DNA of 44,259 nt from Planctomycetota bacterium (GTDB lineage Bacteria; Planctomycetota; UBA8742; UBA2392), in the NCBI GenBank assembly GCA_003576915.1, contig QEVF01000011.1:1-44259 (forward strand). The letters are read 5' to 3'. Position 1 is the first letter of the stretch. The number at the start of each line of letters is the position of its first letter. Below are positions 1 to 8,940 of this stretch, one piece after another. The notes under the pieces were generated by a model that had not been told where the DNA came from, ran no database searches, and saw nothing but the letters and a program-made list of their open reading frames with translations. A program made the translations under genes and the position numbers.

Positions 1-14
1 AAACCGGGCGAGCG

Positions 15-130
15 CCGCAAAGCCTTGCGGGCACGAATCTTGTGCGCTGGATTTTCATCACACGCAAGTGGCATCGGCATCTTGCCGATGTCCGCAGGCG
101 AGGCTGCCCGCGCCACAGGGCCTCTGAAAA
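15..130. repeat. fragment of a dispersed intergenic repeat
   Basis: The segment is packed with short inverted repeats: CCGCAA/TTGCGG at 15-30 and an 8-bp perfect stem CATCGGCA-TCT-TGCCGATG near 72-90. In one frame it reads GIGILPM. From memory this resembles the GILPM/GILPV-encoding intergenic repeats common in planctomycetes and verrucomicrobia. No second copy was seen in this window, so the family assignment is memory-based. No gene is supported in 1-196. Confidence 0.45.
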
Positions 131-161
131 TGCAACCCGGGCGGCCAGTTGGCCGCCCGGG
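127..161 (-). terminator. intrinsic terminator of the porin gene
   Basis: A perfect inverted repeat at 136-161 (CCCGGGCGGCCA and its complement) lies 35 nt past the porin stop codon. Read on the minus strand it is followed by TTGCATTTTC, a short T-rich tail at 127-135. This fits a Rho-independent terminator for the porin transcript. Confidence 0.65.
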
Positions 162-196
162 AAGTGTTCGACTTGGTCACTCGACCAGCCAGTGGT

Positions 197-1699
197 TTAG
201 AAGATCCACTGGAGCTGAACGCGGAGCTGCCAAACGTTCAGGTAGTCCGAGTTGTCAGCACCGATGCTGCTGGCGCTGCGGCTCGGAATCGTCGTGTTCG
301 GGGGGCCGTTGACAGCCTGGCCGTCCGTGAACAGAGCGAGCTGGTAGGTGATGTAGGTGAAGTCGAGCTGGATCTTCAGGTTGTGACCGGCGAGGTAGTA
401 ACCGACAACCAGGCCCAGTTCCGTGCTGTCCGGAGCAAGGGCGTGCTGCTTGTTGGTGCTGCCGTTGCGCCAGTACTCATCGCTGTCTACCATGCCGAAA
501 CGGACGCCCACGTCGAACTGCTTGGGCAGAATCATGAAGCCCACTTCGAAGAGGAAGCCGTTGTCGGTGAGGTCGCCAGGACGGTTACGGTTGTTGGCCG
601 TGCCGTCGTTATCATTGGGACCAAAGTTGTGGAACTCGGTGTGCCTGTGGTGCCACTCGATGTTGACGCTGATGCCGTAGAAGCGGAAGTGGCCGTCGAT
701 CGTGAGGCTGATGGTGTCGTGACCGACGTTGCTGCGGCCCGAGCCGGGGCTCGTGCCGGCGGGACGGATGGTGCCACCGTTGAAGCGGCTGATGAACCAG
801 TTCAGGCCGATACCGACGCTGAACAGGATCTTCTTGCTCGCTTCGCGGTCGCGCATGTCCACCATGTCGTCCGCGACGTTGCCCAACGGGTGGGTTTCAA
901 CGCGCAGAGAGGGCATGAGGTGAGCGTCAACCGTGGCGCCGAAGGTGTCCGGGCTCAGGGCGCGATCCGCGTTGCGGAAGTCGCTGTTGCTGCGCTGACG
1001 GCCGTTGAAGATACCCGCCCAGTACTTGACCCAGGGGGTGTCGCCACCGATCACGCCACTCAGCCACAGACCCTTACCCCAGTCCTGGTCGAACGTGTTG
1101 CTGACGATCGAGCGGTCAACGAACTGCTGACGGCCGCTCGAAACCTTGAACTGGTAGCTGTAGGGAACCTTCGCCTGGCCGACGTTGACGTTGATCTCGT
1201 TGTACTTGGCCCAGGTGAAGAAAGCGTTCTCAACCAGCTGGTTGCTGCCGGCTTCGGTCCAGTTCAGGACCACTTCGTACTTCCACTCCTTCTCGAAGAT
1301 GTTGCCCGTGAAGGTGGTCTTCGCGCGAACAATGCGGAAGTTCCAGAAGTCACGGCCGTTCGTCGAGTCGGCGCGCACACCAAGGCCGTCGTCAGAGTCC
1401 ACATCCTGGCCGCGCTCGTCGTTGTACGTGAGGCGAACCTGGACGCGGGTGCTCATGGTGAGGGCGAACTTGCCGTCCTCAGTGGCCCACGAGAAAACGT
1501 TACCCTTCAGCTTCGTGGCCAGCGCGGGATCTTCATCGCCGCCCTGACGCTTCACCGACTTGAGCGTGTCAATCTCGGTGCGGAGCTCGCTGAGCTCCTT
1601 CTGCAGCTTCTCCACTTCATTGGACTGCGCCGACGCCGGCGCGGCCCAGGCACTGGCGCCAACCAGCAGCGCAAGAGCCGTCGACCAAAGTTTAACCAT
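197..1699 (-). CDS. phosphate-selective-porin-like outer-membrane porin (OprO/OprP type)
   Basis: A 500-residue outer-membrane beta-barrel that would let small, probably anionic, solutes diffuse across the outer membrane. The start at 1699 gives a clean signal peptide (MVKLWSTALALLVGASAWA, then APASAQ), followed by a short coiled coil at about 27-45 (EVEKLQKELSELRTEIDTL), as in trimeric porins. The rest alternates aromatic and polar residues in strand-like blocks and ends in the aromatic C-terminus LQWIF expected for Bam-dependent barrel insertion. The frame stays open to 1846, but those 49 residues would bury the signal peptide, so I reject that start. It is monocistronic, with its own promoter and terminator. 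The substrate cannot be read from sequence. An alternative is a general carbohydrate or anion porin of the same fold. Confidence 0.85.
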   Translation of the reverse strand: MVKLWSTALALLVGASAWAAPASAQSNEVEKLQKELSELRTEIDTLKSVKRQGGDEDPALATKLKGNVFSWATEDGKFALTMSTRVQVRLTYNDERGQDVDSDDGLGVRADSTNGRDFWNFRIVRAKTTFTGNIFEKEWKYEVVLNWTEAGSNQLVENAFFTWAKYNEINVNVGQAKVPYSYQFKVSSGRQQFVDRSIVSNTFDQDWGKGLWLSGVIGGDTPWVKYWAGIFNGRQRSNSDFRNADRALSPDTFGATVDAHLMPSLRVETHPLGNVADDMVDMRDREASKKILFSVGIGLNWFISRFNGGTIRPAGTSPGSGRSNVGHDTISLTIDGHFRFYGISVNIEWHHRHTEFHNFGPNDNDGTANNRNRPGDLTDNGFLFEVGFMILPKQFDVGVRFGMVDSDEYWRNGSTNKQHALAPDSTELGLVVGYYLAGHNLKIQLDFTYITYQLALFTDGQAVNGPPNTTIPSRSASSIGADNSDYLNVWQLRVQLQWIF

Positions 1700-1944
1700 G
1701 CCTCGCTCTCCCATAAAGAACTCGGAAATTCCGGATACGCGTCCGTCCATCGCAACCGGAGAGCCCTGGCACAGCCTTTCCGTGATGTGCAAGGGCAACT
1801 CGTGCAAAGACGGCCAAGACATTAGCGTGACACTTTCCAGCGTCAAGCCTGTTCTTGACCATTACTTCTACCACACTTGTTCGAACCCAACTCCAACCTT
1901 GACATTACCGGTCGAATCCCGCGAGCAACACGCCTCACGATACT

Positions 1945-1976
1945 CGCCCAAGCCCTTAGAATGGGCCTCTTGGGCG
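1945..1976 (-). other. hairpin in the porin leader
   Basis: CGCCCAAG and CTTGGGCG pair as an 8-bp outer stem, with an inner GCCC/GGGC stem and a small bulge. The hairpin begins about 35 nt downstream of the predicted transcription start in a leader of about 310 nt. It has no T-run, so it does not look like a terminator. A regulatory role is inference. Confidence 0.4.
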
Positions 1977-2016
1977 CTTATCGGCATTTTGCGTCCGGTA
2001 ACTTTGCAGTTTATGA

Positions 2017-2045
2017 AATATAAAGTACGGCGAAGCTTCTGTCAA
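2017..2045 (-). promoter_or_regulatory. sigma-70-type promoter for the porin
   Basis: On the minus strand TTGACA (2045-2040) is followed by a 17-nt spacer and TATATT (2022-2017), a near-perfect housekeeping promoter. It predicts a start near 2010 and a leader of about 310 nt before the porin ATG at 1699. The stretch 1700-2143 holds no supported gene: only this leader and promoter, plus the short upstream region of the LysM gene. Confidence 0.75.
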
Positions 2046-2143
2046 TCTTTCTCGCTCATCTACCTTATTCAGAGCGCCTTCAGTTTCAGCCCACAAACGC
2101 CGAAGATCGAAGCGGCGTTTTGCCGCTACTCAGGGAGTCAAAC

Positions 2144-2584
2144 ATGGACCGTGGGATCAAGATCGCCATCTTCGTGGCCAGCGTCATCAGCCTGGGCCTG
2201 GGCCTGATCTGGGATCAGGTGCTCAGTCGCGCCCGCGACGTCGTCGCCGATGAACGTCCCGACCTCATGGGTCCGGAACGCATCGAGGCCCGCGTGGGCC
2301 CCAAGGAACTGCAACGCCAGGAACTCCCCGGCGACATGGCGGAAGTGAACATGGCGCCCGCCGCGCATAAAGAGGAAGCAAAGTCTCCGCAGGCCCCCGC
2401 GCCGGAACCCAAGCCTGCAACCGGCGGGGTTGAAGAGTACGTCGTGCAGAAAGGCGACAGCTGGTGGTCCATCGCCCACAGCCGCTTCAAAGGAAGGGGC
2501 GTGACCACTGAAAGCCTCCAGCAGGCCAACCCCGGCGTGAGCCTCAAACCGGGGGTCAAGGTCAAAGTGCCGACCAAGGCCTGA
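2144..2584 (+). CDS. membrane-anchored LysM-domain protein
   Basis: A 146-residue protein with an N-terminal membrane segment at about 4-22 (IKIAIFVASVISLGLGLI), a proline/alanine-rich linker (about 70-98) and a single LysM domain at about 99-146 (VEEYVVQKGDSWWSIA to KPGVKVKVP). LysM domains bind N-acetylglucosamine-containing glycans, so it probably sits at the inner membrane with its C-terminus on peptidoglycan. ATG 2144 is preceded by GGAG at 7 nt; the upstream TTG at 2120 is less likely. No catalytic domain is present. Its stop lies 3 nt from the stop of the convergent lipid kinase gene. Confidence 0.75.
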   Translation: MDRGIKIAIFVASVISLGLGLIWDQVLSRARDVVADERPDLMGPERIEARVGPKELQRQELPGDMAEVNMAPAAHKEEAKSPQAPAPEPKPATGGVEEYVVQKGDSWWSIAHSRFKGRGVTTESLQQANPGVSLKPGVKVKVPTKA

Positions 2585-2587
2585 GTT

Positions 2588-3490
2588 TCAACGGGGGTCC
2601 AGCATCTGCAGGGCCCCCGGAAGCATGCGACATTCCACGGGCAGGTAGCCGGCGAAGTCTCCATCCACCTGGATGGGAACTTCGCGGCCGTCGGGCTCGC
2701 GAGCTTCAAGGGCGACGGAAGTCGCCCTTGTCACTTTGGCGCGGCGGTGGGTGTGAATCTGCCGCATCAATCCCAATGCCAGAAGGCGCATCACACTGAG
2801 GAAATGGATGGGTTCATGAATCGTCAGCAGGTCCAGCAGGCCGTCATTGGCCTGCGCCTGCGGCGTCAGGGCCAGGGGGCCGCCGTAGGCCGGCGTGATG
2901 GCGGCCAATGCAAAGCTGGCCCCCTCCACCCGGCGTGAGCCATCAAGGGTGGCGCTGATGGTCGTAAAATTCGCGCCGGCAATGGCCCGAAAGATGGCCG
3001 GAACGTACTGCCACATTTTCATGCTGCCGCCCTGCCTCGCTTCCTTTATCCGGCGCGTACACTCGCCGTCAAAGCCGGCACCCACAAAGCAGGTGAAAAG
3101 CCGCCCGCTCCCCAGTTGCCCCAGGTCCCGGGTCAGAAGTCTCCATTCCCGCAGGGCTTGCGCGTAGCGCATGGGGTTGGCCGTGGCCCCGATTTCCTTG
3201 GCCAGCACGTTGCCCGTGCCCATGGCCACCAGCATCAGGGGCAGGGGGTTGTCGCGCATGCCGTTGACGATGTCATTGACCGTGCCGTCACCTCCGCAGG
3301 CCACGATGGCGTCGTAACCCTCGCCCCTGGCGTCGCGCGCCAGCTCCTGGCTGTGACCGGCGTGGGTCGTCAGGCGCAGGTGAATCTCGACCCCGCTTTC
3401 ACGGGCCAGCCGCGCCAGCCGCGGTCCCAGCCGCGCGGCCTTGCCCCTGCCGGAAATCGGATTGGCGATGGCAATCAGCTTGCGCGGCAT
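2588..3490 (-). CDS. diacylglycerol kinase family lipid kinase (YegS/DgkB type)
   Basis: A 300-residue soluble kinase of the DAGK catalytic family, which phosphorylates diacylglycerol or a related lipid or sphingoid base at the membrane. It shows the opening NPISGRGKA (10-18), the nucleotide-binding GGDGTVND (66-73) and MGTGNVLAKE (90-99), and a later VDGDF block typical of the C-terminal lobe. The length fits YegS/DgkB. The ATG overlaps the TGA of the upstream aminotransferase gene by one base, implying translational coupling. It is the last gene of the minus-strand operon. The exact lipid substrate cannot be told from sequence. Confidence 0.88.
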   Translation of the reverse strand: MPRKLIAIANPISGRGKAARLGPRLARLARESGVEIHLRLTTHAGHSQELARDARGEGYDAIVACGGDGTVNDIVNGMRDNPLPLMLVAMGTGNVLAKEIGATANPMRYAQALREWRLLTRDLGQLGSGRLFTCFVGAGFDGECTRRIKEARQGGSMKMWQYVPAIFRAIAGANFTTISATLDGSRRVEGASFALAAITPAYGGPLALTPQAQANDGLLDLLTIHEPIHFLSVMRLLALGLMRQIHTHRRAKVTRATSVALEAREPDGREVPIQVDGDFAGYLPVECRMLPGALQMLDPR

Positions 3491-4365
3491 CAGGCAATCA
3501 GGTTGGAGGGATCGAGCAGGACGGTTTTGAAGGCCTCCATGAGGCGCTTGGTCACAGGTCCCGGGCTGTGGCGCAGGGCCATGTCGCCGATGGCGGCCAC
3601 GGGCATGATGTCCCGGGTGCTGCTGGTGATGAACACTTCATCGGCGGCCAGCAGCTCGCTGGCCGAAATGGCCCGCTCGTGGCAGCGCAGGGAGAGCTTG
3701 CGGGCGAGTTCGAGCACAAAGCTTCGCGTCACGCCTGCCAGCAACCCCTCGCCCAGGTCGGGCGTATGCAGTTCCCCCCCCTGCACCATGAACACGTTGC
3801 TGGTCGTGCACTCCGTGACATGGCCCTGGACGTTGAGCATGACCGCCTCGGCCGCGCCCGCGGCCCGGGCCTCAACGATGGCGAGCACGTTATTCAGGTA
3901 ATTGCCGCTCTTGATGGCCGGGTCGGTGGCGTTCTTGGGGTTGCGCCGCACACCCGCCAGAATGACCTTGGCGCCGCGGCTGTAACTCTCGGCCGGCCAC
4001 TGGGGCAGGGGCTTGGCAATGCCGATGACGGTGGGCGAGGTGCAACTGGCCGGGTGAAGGTCAAGCTCTCCCACGCCGCGCGTCACGATCACACGCAAAT
4101 AGCTTTCGCTGCCGGGTTTGCGCCGGTGCATCTCGCGCAGCAGGTCGATGAACTGCTCGTCCATCAACGGCAGCCTCAGGCCCAGGGCGTCGGCCGAGGC
4201 ATGGAGCCGCTTGAGGTGCTGGCGCGCGCCAAACAGCTTGCCCTGCACCGTACGCACCACTTCGTAGATGGAATCGCCGAACAAAAAGCCGTGGTCCAGC
4301 ACGCTGACCTGGGCGTCCTTTTCATCCACAAATCGGCCGTTGATGACCGTGACGTATGTCGACAT
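3490..4365 (-). CDS. class IV (fold-type IV) PLP aminotransferase, D-amino-acid or branched-chain type
   Basis: A 291-residue PLP enzyme of the DAAT/IlvE/PabC family. The N-terminal block SVLDHGFLFGDSIYEVVR (21-38) and the PLP lysine in IKSGNYLNNVL (K152) are clear, with the conserved glutamate in VTECTTSNVF (E185). The TRGVGELDLHP segment (95-105) keeps the histidine used for carboxylate binding in D-amino-acid aminotransferases but lacks the neighbouring arginine of the Bacillus enzyme, so DAAT versus IlvE or aminodeoxychorismate lyase stays open. ATG 4365 is chosen because GAGG lies 6 nt before it; the frame continues upstream to 4407. It sits 42 nt after the prepilin peptidase stop in a shikimate-containing operon. 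Confidence 0.82.
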   Translation of the reverse strand: MSTYVTVINGRFVDEKDAQVSVLDHGFLFGDSIYEVVRTVQGKLFGARQHLKRLHASADALGLRLPLMDEQFIDLLREMHRRKPGSESYLRVIVTRGVGELDLHPASCTSPTVIGIAKPLPQWPAESYSRGAKVILAGVRRNPKNATDPAIKSGNYLNNVLAIVEARAAGAAEAVMLNVQGHVTECTTSNVFMVQGGELHTPDLGEGLLAGVTRSFVLELARKLSLRCHERAISASELLAADEVFITSSTRDIMPVAAIGDMALRHSPGPVTKRLMEAFKTVLLDPSNLIA

Positions 4366-4407
4366 GCACTTCCTCATTCCTGGCGCCGCAAAGAAACTCC
4401 GGCGCAC

Positions 4408-5376
4408 TCATGAACCCAGCCGCGCCGGTGGCACCCCCGCGGGCGTAATCAGGGCAATGTACCAGTCCACGGCCTGCAGGATCTCGGGCGTGAACAGCAG
4501 GGCGGCCAGCGTCCCCGCCACCAGAAAGGGGCCAAAGGGCACAGCAAGAAAGCGTGCCGCCACGCGCAGCACAAGGCCCACGCTCGCCCCCAGCATGATG
4601 GCGATGAAGAACGCGGCCAGAAGCTTCGGCCAGCCGAGGATGACCCCCAGCAGAAACACCAGCTTCACGTCGCCAAAGCCCATGCTCTCGCCGCCCATTT
4701 TGGCCGTGCGTCCCGGAAAGAGCACGTTGCCCGCCTTGCCGATAAGCCAAAGCGTCAGGCTGCCGGCCGCGCCCGCCACCAGGGCACTGAACACGCCGTT
4801 GAGCCACAGCGGCAACGCGTGAAACAGCAGGGGGTCCAGGTCCGGGGGCAGGCCCGCCCGCATGGGGGTGACGCTCGCGGCCATGGGCACAAAGAACAGC
4901 AAAGGGCCCACGGCCAGCTCGTCGGGAATGATGGTCAGGTCCCAGTCAATCAGCGCCACAGGCATGAGGACGCTGATGGCCGCCACGGCCGCCAGGGCGA
5001 ACAGCCAGGCCTCGACGCTGACCAGGGCCTCTGGCCCCCCCGAAAGCACGGTGCGCCAGACGGCCAGGCCGAACAAGGCGGCCATGGCCGCCTCCACCAG
5101 AGGGTAGCGCGGCGAGATCGCCTTGCGGCAGTAGCGGCAGCGGCCCAGCAGGAAGATCCAGCCCAGGACCGGAATGTTGTCGTACCAGGCCAGTTGCGTC
5201 TTGCACCTGGGACAGAAGCTGCGCCGCGGATTGTTGATGCTCAGACACTGGCGCGGCAGGCGCCAGGCCACCACGTTGGTGAAACTTCCCACGAAGGCGC
5301 CAAACACCATGGCGCAGGCAAGCACAAAGCCGGGCGGGATGCCCCGGGCGATTTCGATGGTTTCGGCGGAGGCCAT
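4408..5376 (-). CDS. pilD: type IV prepilin peptidase / N-methyltransferase (A24 family)
   Basis: A 322-residue polytopic membrane protease that cleaves the leader of type IV pilins or type II secretion pseudopilins and methylates the new N-terminus. The N-terminal GAFVGSFTNVVAWRLP is the family signature. A zinc-binding four-cysteine loop is present (C55, C58, C80, C83). The two catalytic aspartates fall in ALIDWDLTIIPDE (D144) and GFGDVKL (D236). About seven further hydrophobic spans follow. It starts 6 nt after aroDEK in the same operon. A likely substrate class appears at 44107, where a pseudopilin gene begins. Confidence 0.93.
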   Translation of the reverse strand: MASAETIEIARGIPPGFVLACAMVFGAFVGSFTNVVAWRLPRQCLSINNPRRSFCPRCKTQLAWYDNIPVLGWIFLLGRCRYCRKAISPRYPLVEAAMAALFGLAVWRTVLSGGPEALVSVEAWLFALAAVAAISVLMPVALIDWDLTIIPDELAVGPLLFFVPMAASVTPMRAGLPPDLDPLLFHALPLWLNGVFSALVAGAAGSLTLWLIGKAGNVLFPGRTAKMGGESMGFGDVKLVFLLGVILGWPKLLAAFFIAIMLGASVGLVLRVAARFLAVPFGPFLVAGTLAALLFTPEILQAVDWYIALITPAGVPPARLGS

Positions 5377-5382
5377 CGCGGT

Positions 5383-7347
5383 TCACTTTGGCAAACGCGC
5401 CATGATTTCGGAAGACAGCGCCTCAGGGGTGCTCGCGGCCGACACCGGGATCACGATGTGGGCGGCCCGCTCGTACAGCGGGCGGCGCCCCGCCATGACC
5501 TCCTGCACCTCTTCGGCTGCGGGGCGCCCCGTGAGCGAGGGGCGATCCGCGGCGTCCTGCCTTAGCCGCGCCGCGAGCAGGTCATCGGGCGCGTCAAGAT
5601 AGACCACCGTTCCGCTGGCCCTCATGGTCTCCACGAGGCGCTGGTTCAGCACCGCCCCTCCGCCCGTGGCCACGACACCCTCACGCTGCCGCGCCGCCAG
5701 AAGGCTGAGCTCCATGTCCTCCAGCACGCGAAAGGCAGGCTCGCCTTCGCTGAAAATCCGGGCGAGGGGGCGGCCGGCCCGCGCCTCCAGCAGGGCATCC
5801 AGGTCAAAGGCCGGGCAGCCCAGGCGCCGGGCCAGGAGCGGCGCCAGCGTGCTCTTGCCGCTGGCCCGATAGCCGATCAGCCATACCAGCCTGCGCCGGG
5901 GACCGGGCGGCGCCTCGAGGCGTGAGCGCGGGGGCAGGTAACCCCAGATGGCGGCCTGGGCCTCGGCCTGCCGCAGCAGCATGGAAAGCCCGTTGGCGAT
6001 GTGAAAGCCCCGGGCCTGGGCGCGGGCCAGCAGCGGCGTCAGGGGCGGCTCGTAAACCAGATCATAGAACACGGCGCGGGGATGGAGCACAGGCTCCAGC
6101 TCGTGCCAGGGCAGCGGCATTTCATCCATGTGCGCGCCGCCCATGCCGCAGGGCGTGCAGTTCACCACGCACTCAAAGAGTACATCGGATGAACTCAAGG
6201 TCGCGACCGCCCGCGCCGCCGTGCCGCGGCAGAGTTCCTCGGCCCTGGAAAAGCGCCGGGCATGGACCCCCACATAGGCCCCCTGCCTGAGCAGGGCATG
6301 TACCACGGCCCGCGCCGCCCCCCCGGCGCCCAGCACCAGGAAGCGGCAGCCGGGGGCGACGGCGCCGAACTCTTCGGACAGGGCCAGCGCAAAGCCCGGC
6401 GCGTCGGTGTTGGCGCCCCGCAGGCTGCCGCGTTCGTCGAGCGTCACGGTGTTCACGGCGCCCAGGGACCGGGCCGCGGCATCCAGCGCCGTACAATGGC
6501 GGGCCATTTCTTCCTTGAAGGGCACGGTCACGCTCGCGCCCCTGAGGGGCAGGCTGCGCGCGAACTGCACGAAATCAGCCACGCCGGCGGCCGCCAGCGG
6601 AAGGTACACGGCAGTCATGCCGCTTGCGGCCAGAGCCGCGTTGTGCAGCTTCGGGCTCAGGCTGTGGCTGACGTGCAGGCCCGTGACGCCATAGACGGGC
6701 GTGGACGGCCCCAGGTCCGCGGCGCGATAGAGCCGGCTCAGGTCCTCCACCGACGGCATGCCCGGCGCCAGGGCGCGCCCGTCCAGCGCGGCATAGGTCG
6801 AGACGCTGCCCCACGCAAGCGCCAGAATGCGCGAGGGCAGGCCGTACTCGCCCATGGCAAAGGCGCTGACGCCGCCCCCGGCCTGCCGCAGGAAGTCACG
6901 CAACCGCAGGTTGTCGCTGAGCTGGCCCGCCGTGACGGCCAGCTTGAACTCCGCTCCCCCCTCGGACTTCAAGGTCGCCAGCAGGCCGGCAAGGTCGGAA
7001 GGCATGGGGCCAAAGTCGTGGCAACTGCGGATGATCTTGCGGGAGTCCACCTCGAGCCGCACGCCCTGCTCGACATCCACAAAATCGGCCGCATCTGCGG
7101 CGAGCCGGAGCACGGCCAGGCGCGCGTCTTCGTGGCCTTCAAAGCGGCCGCCCTCGGCCCTGCGCCGGCAGGTGGCAATCAGGGGCAGGCCCAGTTGCGC
7201 CGCCAGAACGCCCAGCAGCCCGGGGTTGGCAAGCACTTCGCGCCAGGCATCGTCGAGGTCAAGGCGCGCCTCCACCCGGCCCACACCCGGCATGCGCAGG
7301 TCCGGACGGGCCAGCAACTGCCTCAGACTGGCCACGGCGACAATCAT
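5383..7347 (-). CDS. trifunctional shikimate-pathway fusion: 3-dehydroquinate dehydratase, shikimate dehydrogenase, shikimate kinase
   Basis: One 654-residue chain carries three consecutive chorismate-pathway enzymes. Residues 1-205 are a type I dehydroquinase (AroD), with catalytic His110 in SCHDFG and Schiff-base Lys135 in EFKLAV. Residues 216-470 are shikimate dehydrogenase (AroE), with [17 protein letters not shown], catalytic Lys278 in [16 protein letters not shown] (Asp315) and the NADP loop GAGGAARAV. Residues 486-654 are shikimate kinase (AroK/AroL), with P-loop GYRASGKST (492-500), the FDLD and GEPAFR motifs, ATGGGA, and a lid ending in RPSLTGRP. It would turn dehydroquinate into shikimate 3-phosphate cytosolically. 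All active-site residues I can check are intact. Its ATG overlaps the stop of the upstream gene by 4 nt (ATGA). Confidence 0.93.
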   Translation of the reverse strand: MIVAVASLRQLLARPDLRMPGVGRVEARLDLDDAWREVLANPGLLGVLAAQLGLPLIATCRRRAEGGRFEGHEDARLAVLRLAADAADFVDVEQGVRLEVDSRKIIRSCHDFGPMPSDLAGLLATLKSEGGAEFKLAVTAGQLSDNLRLRDFLRQAGGGVSAFAMGEYGLPSRILALAWGSVSTYAALDGRALAPGMPSVEDLSRLYRAADLGPSTPVYGVTGLHVSHSLSPKLHNAALAASGMTAVYLPLAAAGVADFVQFARSLPLRGASVTVPFKEEMARHCTALDAAARSLGAVNTVTLDERGSLRGANTDAPGFALALSEEFGAVAPGCRFLVLGAGGAARAVVHALLRQGAYVGVHARRFSRAEELCRGTAARAVATLSSSDVLFECVVNCTPCGMGGAHMDEMPLPWHELEPVLHPRAVFYDLVYEPPLTPLLARAQARGFHIANGLSMLLRQAEAQAAIWGYLPPRSRLEAPPGPRRRLVWLIGYRASGKSTLAPLLARRLGCPAFDLDALLEARAGRPLARIFSEGEPAFRVLEDMELSLLAARQREGVVATGGGAVLNQRLVETMRASGTVVYLDAPDDLLAARLRQDAADRPSLTGRPAAEEVQEVMAGRRPLYERAAHIVIPVSAASTPEALSSEIMARLPK

Positions 7348-8843
7348 GCAACGTTGGCCTGGGGCTTGCGGAGAATCCGGGTTTCGCGGAAGGCCTTCAT
7401 GGTGGTGGGATAGATTTCCGTCAGCGCCACGCGGCGGCCCGGCTCAACGATCATGCTCATGTGCTCGCGGTTGATGTCGCCCGGCTGTTCAAGCCCCAGC
7501 GCCCAGGCAATGGCCATGATGTCGTGGTGCAAAGCCTTCATGTAATTGGCCACGCGCACGGACTTTTCCGTCGGGTCCAGGCCGCGCATCAGCCACTTGT
7601 TCTGGGTGGCCACGCCCGTGGGGCAATGGTTGGTGTTGCACTGCAGGGCCTGGATGCACCCCAGGGCGAACATGTAGCCGCGCGCCACCATGCACAGGTC
7701 GGCGCCCAGCCCCAGGGCAATGGCGCATTCGGCCCCTGTGACCAGTCGGCCCGAGCCGATGACGACCACTTTTTCGCGCACCCCGTGCTCGCGCAGGATG
7801 TTGTCGGTGATGACCAGGGCCTCCTGCAGGCTGATGCCGATGCGGTCCGCAAAGCTCATGGGGGCGGCACCCGTGCCGCCTTCGGCTCCGTCAATCTGGA
7901 TGAAGTCGGGGCCGTCGTCGTGGCCCTGCAGGTAGCGCGCGACGTCGCGGATGAACTCCTCGCCGCCGAGGCACAGCTTGATGCCCACGGGGCGCCCCTG
8001 GGCCAGCTCGCGCACCTCATTGATGAAGCGCATCAGCCCGGGCACGTCGTCAAATTCGGGGTGCCGGTTGGGCGAGTGGCAGTCTTCGTCGCGGGCAATG
8101 CCGCGGATGGCCGCAATCTCGGCCGAGATTTTCTCTTTGGGCAGCACACCGCCCTTGCCGGGCTTGGCGCCCTGCGAGAGCTTGATCTCGATCATCCTGA
8201 TCTGCTCGTGGCGCTCGCACAGCTCCCTGAACTTCACGCGGTCAAAGCGCCCTTCTTTGGTGCGGCAGCCGAAGTAGGCCGGGCCAAGCTGGTAACAGAT
8301 GTCAGCGCCGCCCTCGAGGTGATAGGGACTCAGGGAACCTTCGCCGGTGCTCATGTAGCCGCCGGCCAGCTTGGCGCCCCGCGAGAGGGCCAGCACGGCG
8401 TTCTTCGACAGCGCGCCAAAGCTCATGCCGGAAATGTTGGCGGCAAACCGGCAGGCATAGGGGCGCGCGCGCGTGGGGCCGATGACCACCGGCTTCATGG
8501 CGTCGCTGCGCTTGAGGTCCAGCGTGGGAAAGGGGCTGGGGTGGAACTTGATCAGCCCGGGCGCGTCCTGGTCAAGCTGGGTGCCGAATCCGACGGTGGA
8601 GTTCTGCCCCTTGGCCACGCGATAGACCCAGGCCCGCTGGAGTCGCGTGAAGGGGCGCTCGCCCAGGTCGCTCTGGAAGAAGTACTGGCGCAAGGGCGGC
8701 CCGAACTTCTCCATCACGTAGCGGAAGCGGCCAATGAGCGGAAAATTGCGAATGATGGCGTGCTTGCGCTGCAGCAGGTCCACCACGGCCGTGAACAAGA
8801 GCCAGCCGGCAATGCCGATCAGCAGCCATCCCCACCAAGGCAT
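7344..8843 (-). CDS. membrane-anchored FMN-binding glutamate synthase family protein
   Basis: A 499-residue homologue of the FMN/glutamate-synthase domain of GltB (COG0069 type), lacking the amidotransferase half. The N-terminus is a membrane span (3-22, [19 protein letters not shown]), so the barrel probably sits on the cytoplasmic face of the inner membrane. The glycine-rich [11 protein letters not shown] (318-328) and the iron-sulfur cysteines C396, C402 and C407 (C-x5-C-x4-C, as in the 3Fe-4S site of glutamate synthase) are present. True glutamate synthase activity is not proven for this stand-alone family. ATG 8843 has GGGAG upstream. It is the first gene of the five-gene operon. Confidence 0.85.
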   Translation of the reverse strand: MPWWGWLLIGIAGWLLFTAVVDLLQRKHAIIRNFPLIGRFRYVMEKFGPPLRQYFFQSDLGERPFTRLQRAWVYRVAKGQNSTVGFGTQLDQDAPGLIKFHPSPFPTLDLKRSDAMKPVVIGPTRARPYACRFAANISGMSFGALSKNAVLALSRGAKLAGGYMSTGEGSLSPYHLEGGADICYQLGPAYFGCRTKEGRFDRVKFRELCERHEQIRMIEIKLSQGAKPGKGGVLPKEKISAEIAAIRGIARDEDCHSPNRHPEFDDVPGLMRFINEVRELAQGRPVGIKLCLGGEEFIRDVARYLQGHDDGPDFIQIDGAEGGTGAAPMSFADRIGISLQEALVITDNILREHGVREKVVVIGSGRLVTGAECAIALGLGADLCMVARGYMFALGCIQALQCNTNHCPTGVATQNKWLMRGLDPTEKSVRVANYMKALHHDIMAIAWALGLEQPGDINREHMSMIVEPGRRVALTEIYPTTMKAFRETRILRKPQANVA

Positions 8844-8870
8844 GGGATTCTCCCGAGTAAACGCGGCGGA

Positions 8871-8879
8871 ATTCTAGCA
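8871..8879 (-). promoter_or_regulatory. extended -10 promoter of the glutamate-synthase-like operon
   Basis: On the minus strand TGC-TAGAAT lies 27 nt before the ATG at 8843, giving a leader of about 21 nt that contains the GGGAG ribosome site. No good -35 was seen. The same TGC-TAGAAT element recurs before the genes at 17589 and 35739. Confidence 0.6.
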
Positions 8880-8940
8880 GCAATCAGGCGGAGTAGCGCG
8901 GGCCGGGCAGACCGCTGAAATGGACTCGCTCAACACCCTG

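Noticed and set aside
149..1825. Long plus-strand open frame opposite the porin gene
   Set aside because: It mirrors the porin codons, has no family features, and the minus-strand frame has signal peptide, promoter and terminator.
1700..1846. Starting the porin at 1846
   Set aside because: It would put 49 non-conserved residues before an otherwise canonical signal peptide, and 1699 fits better.
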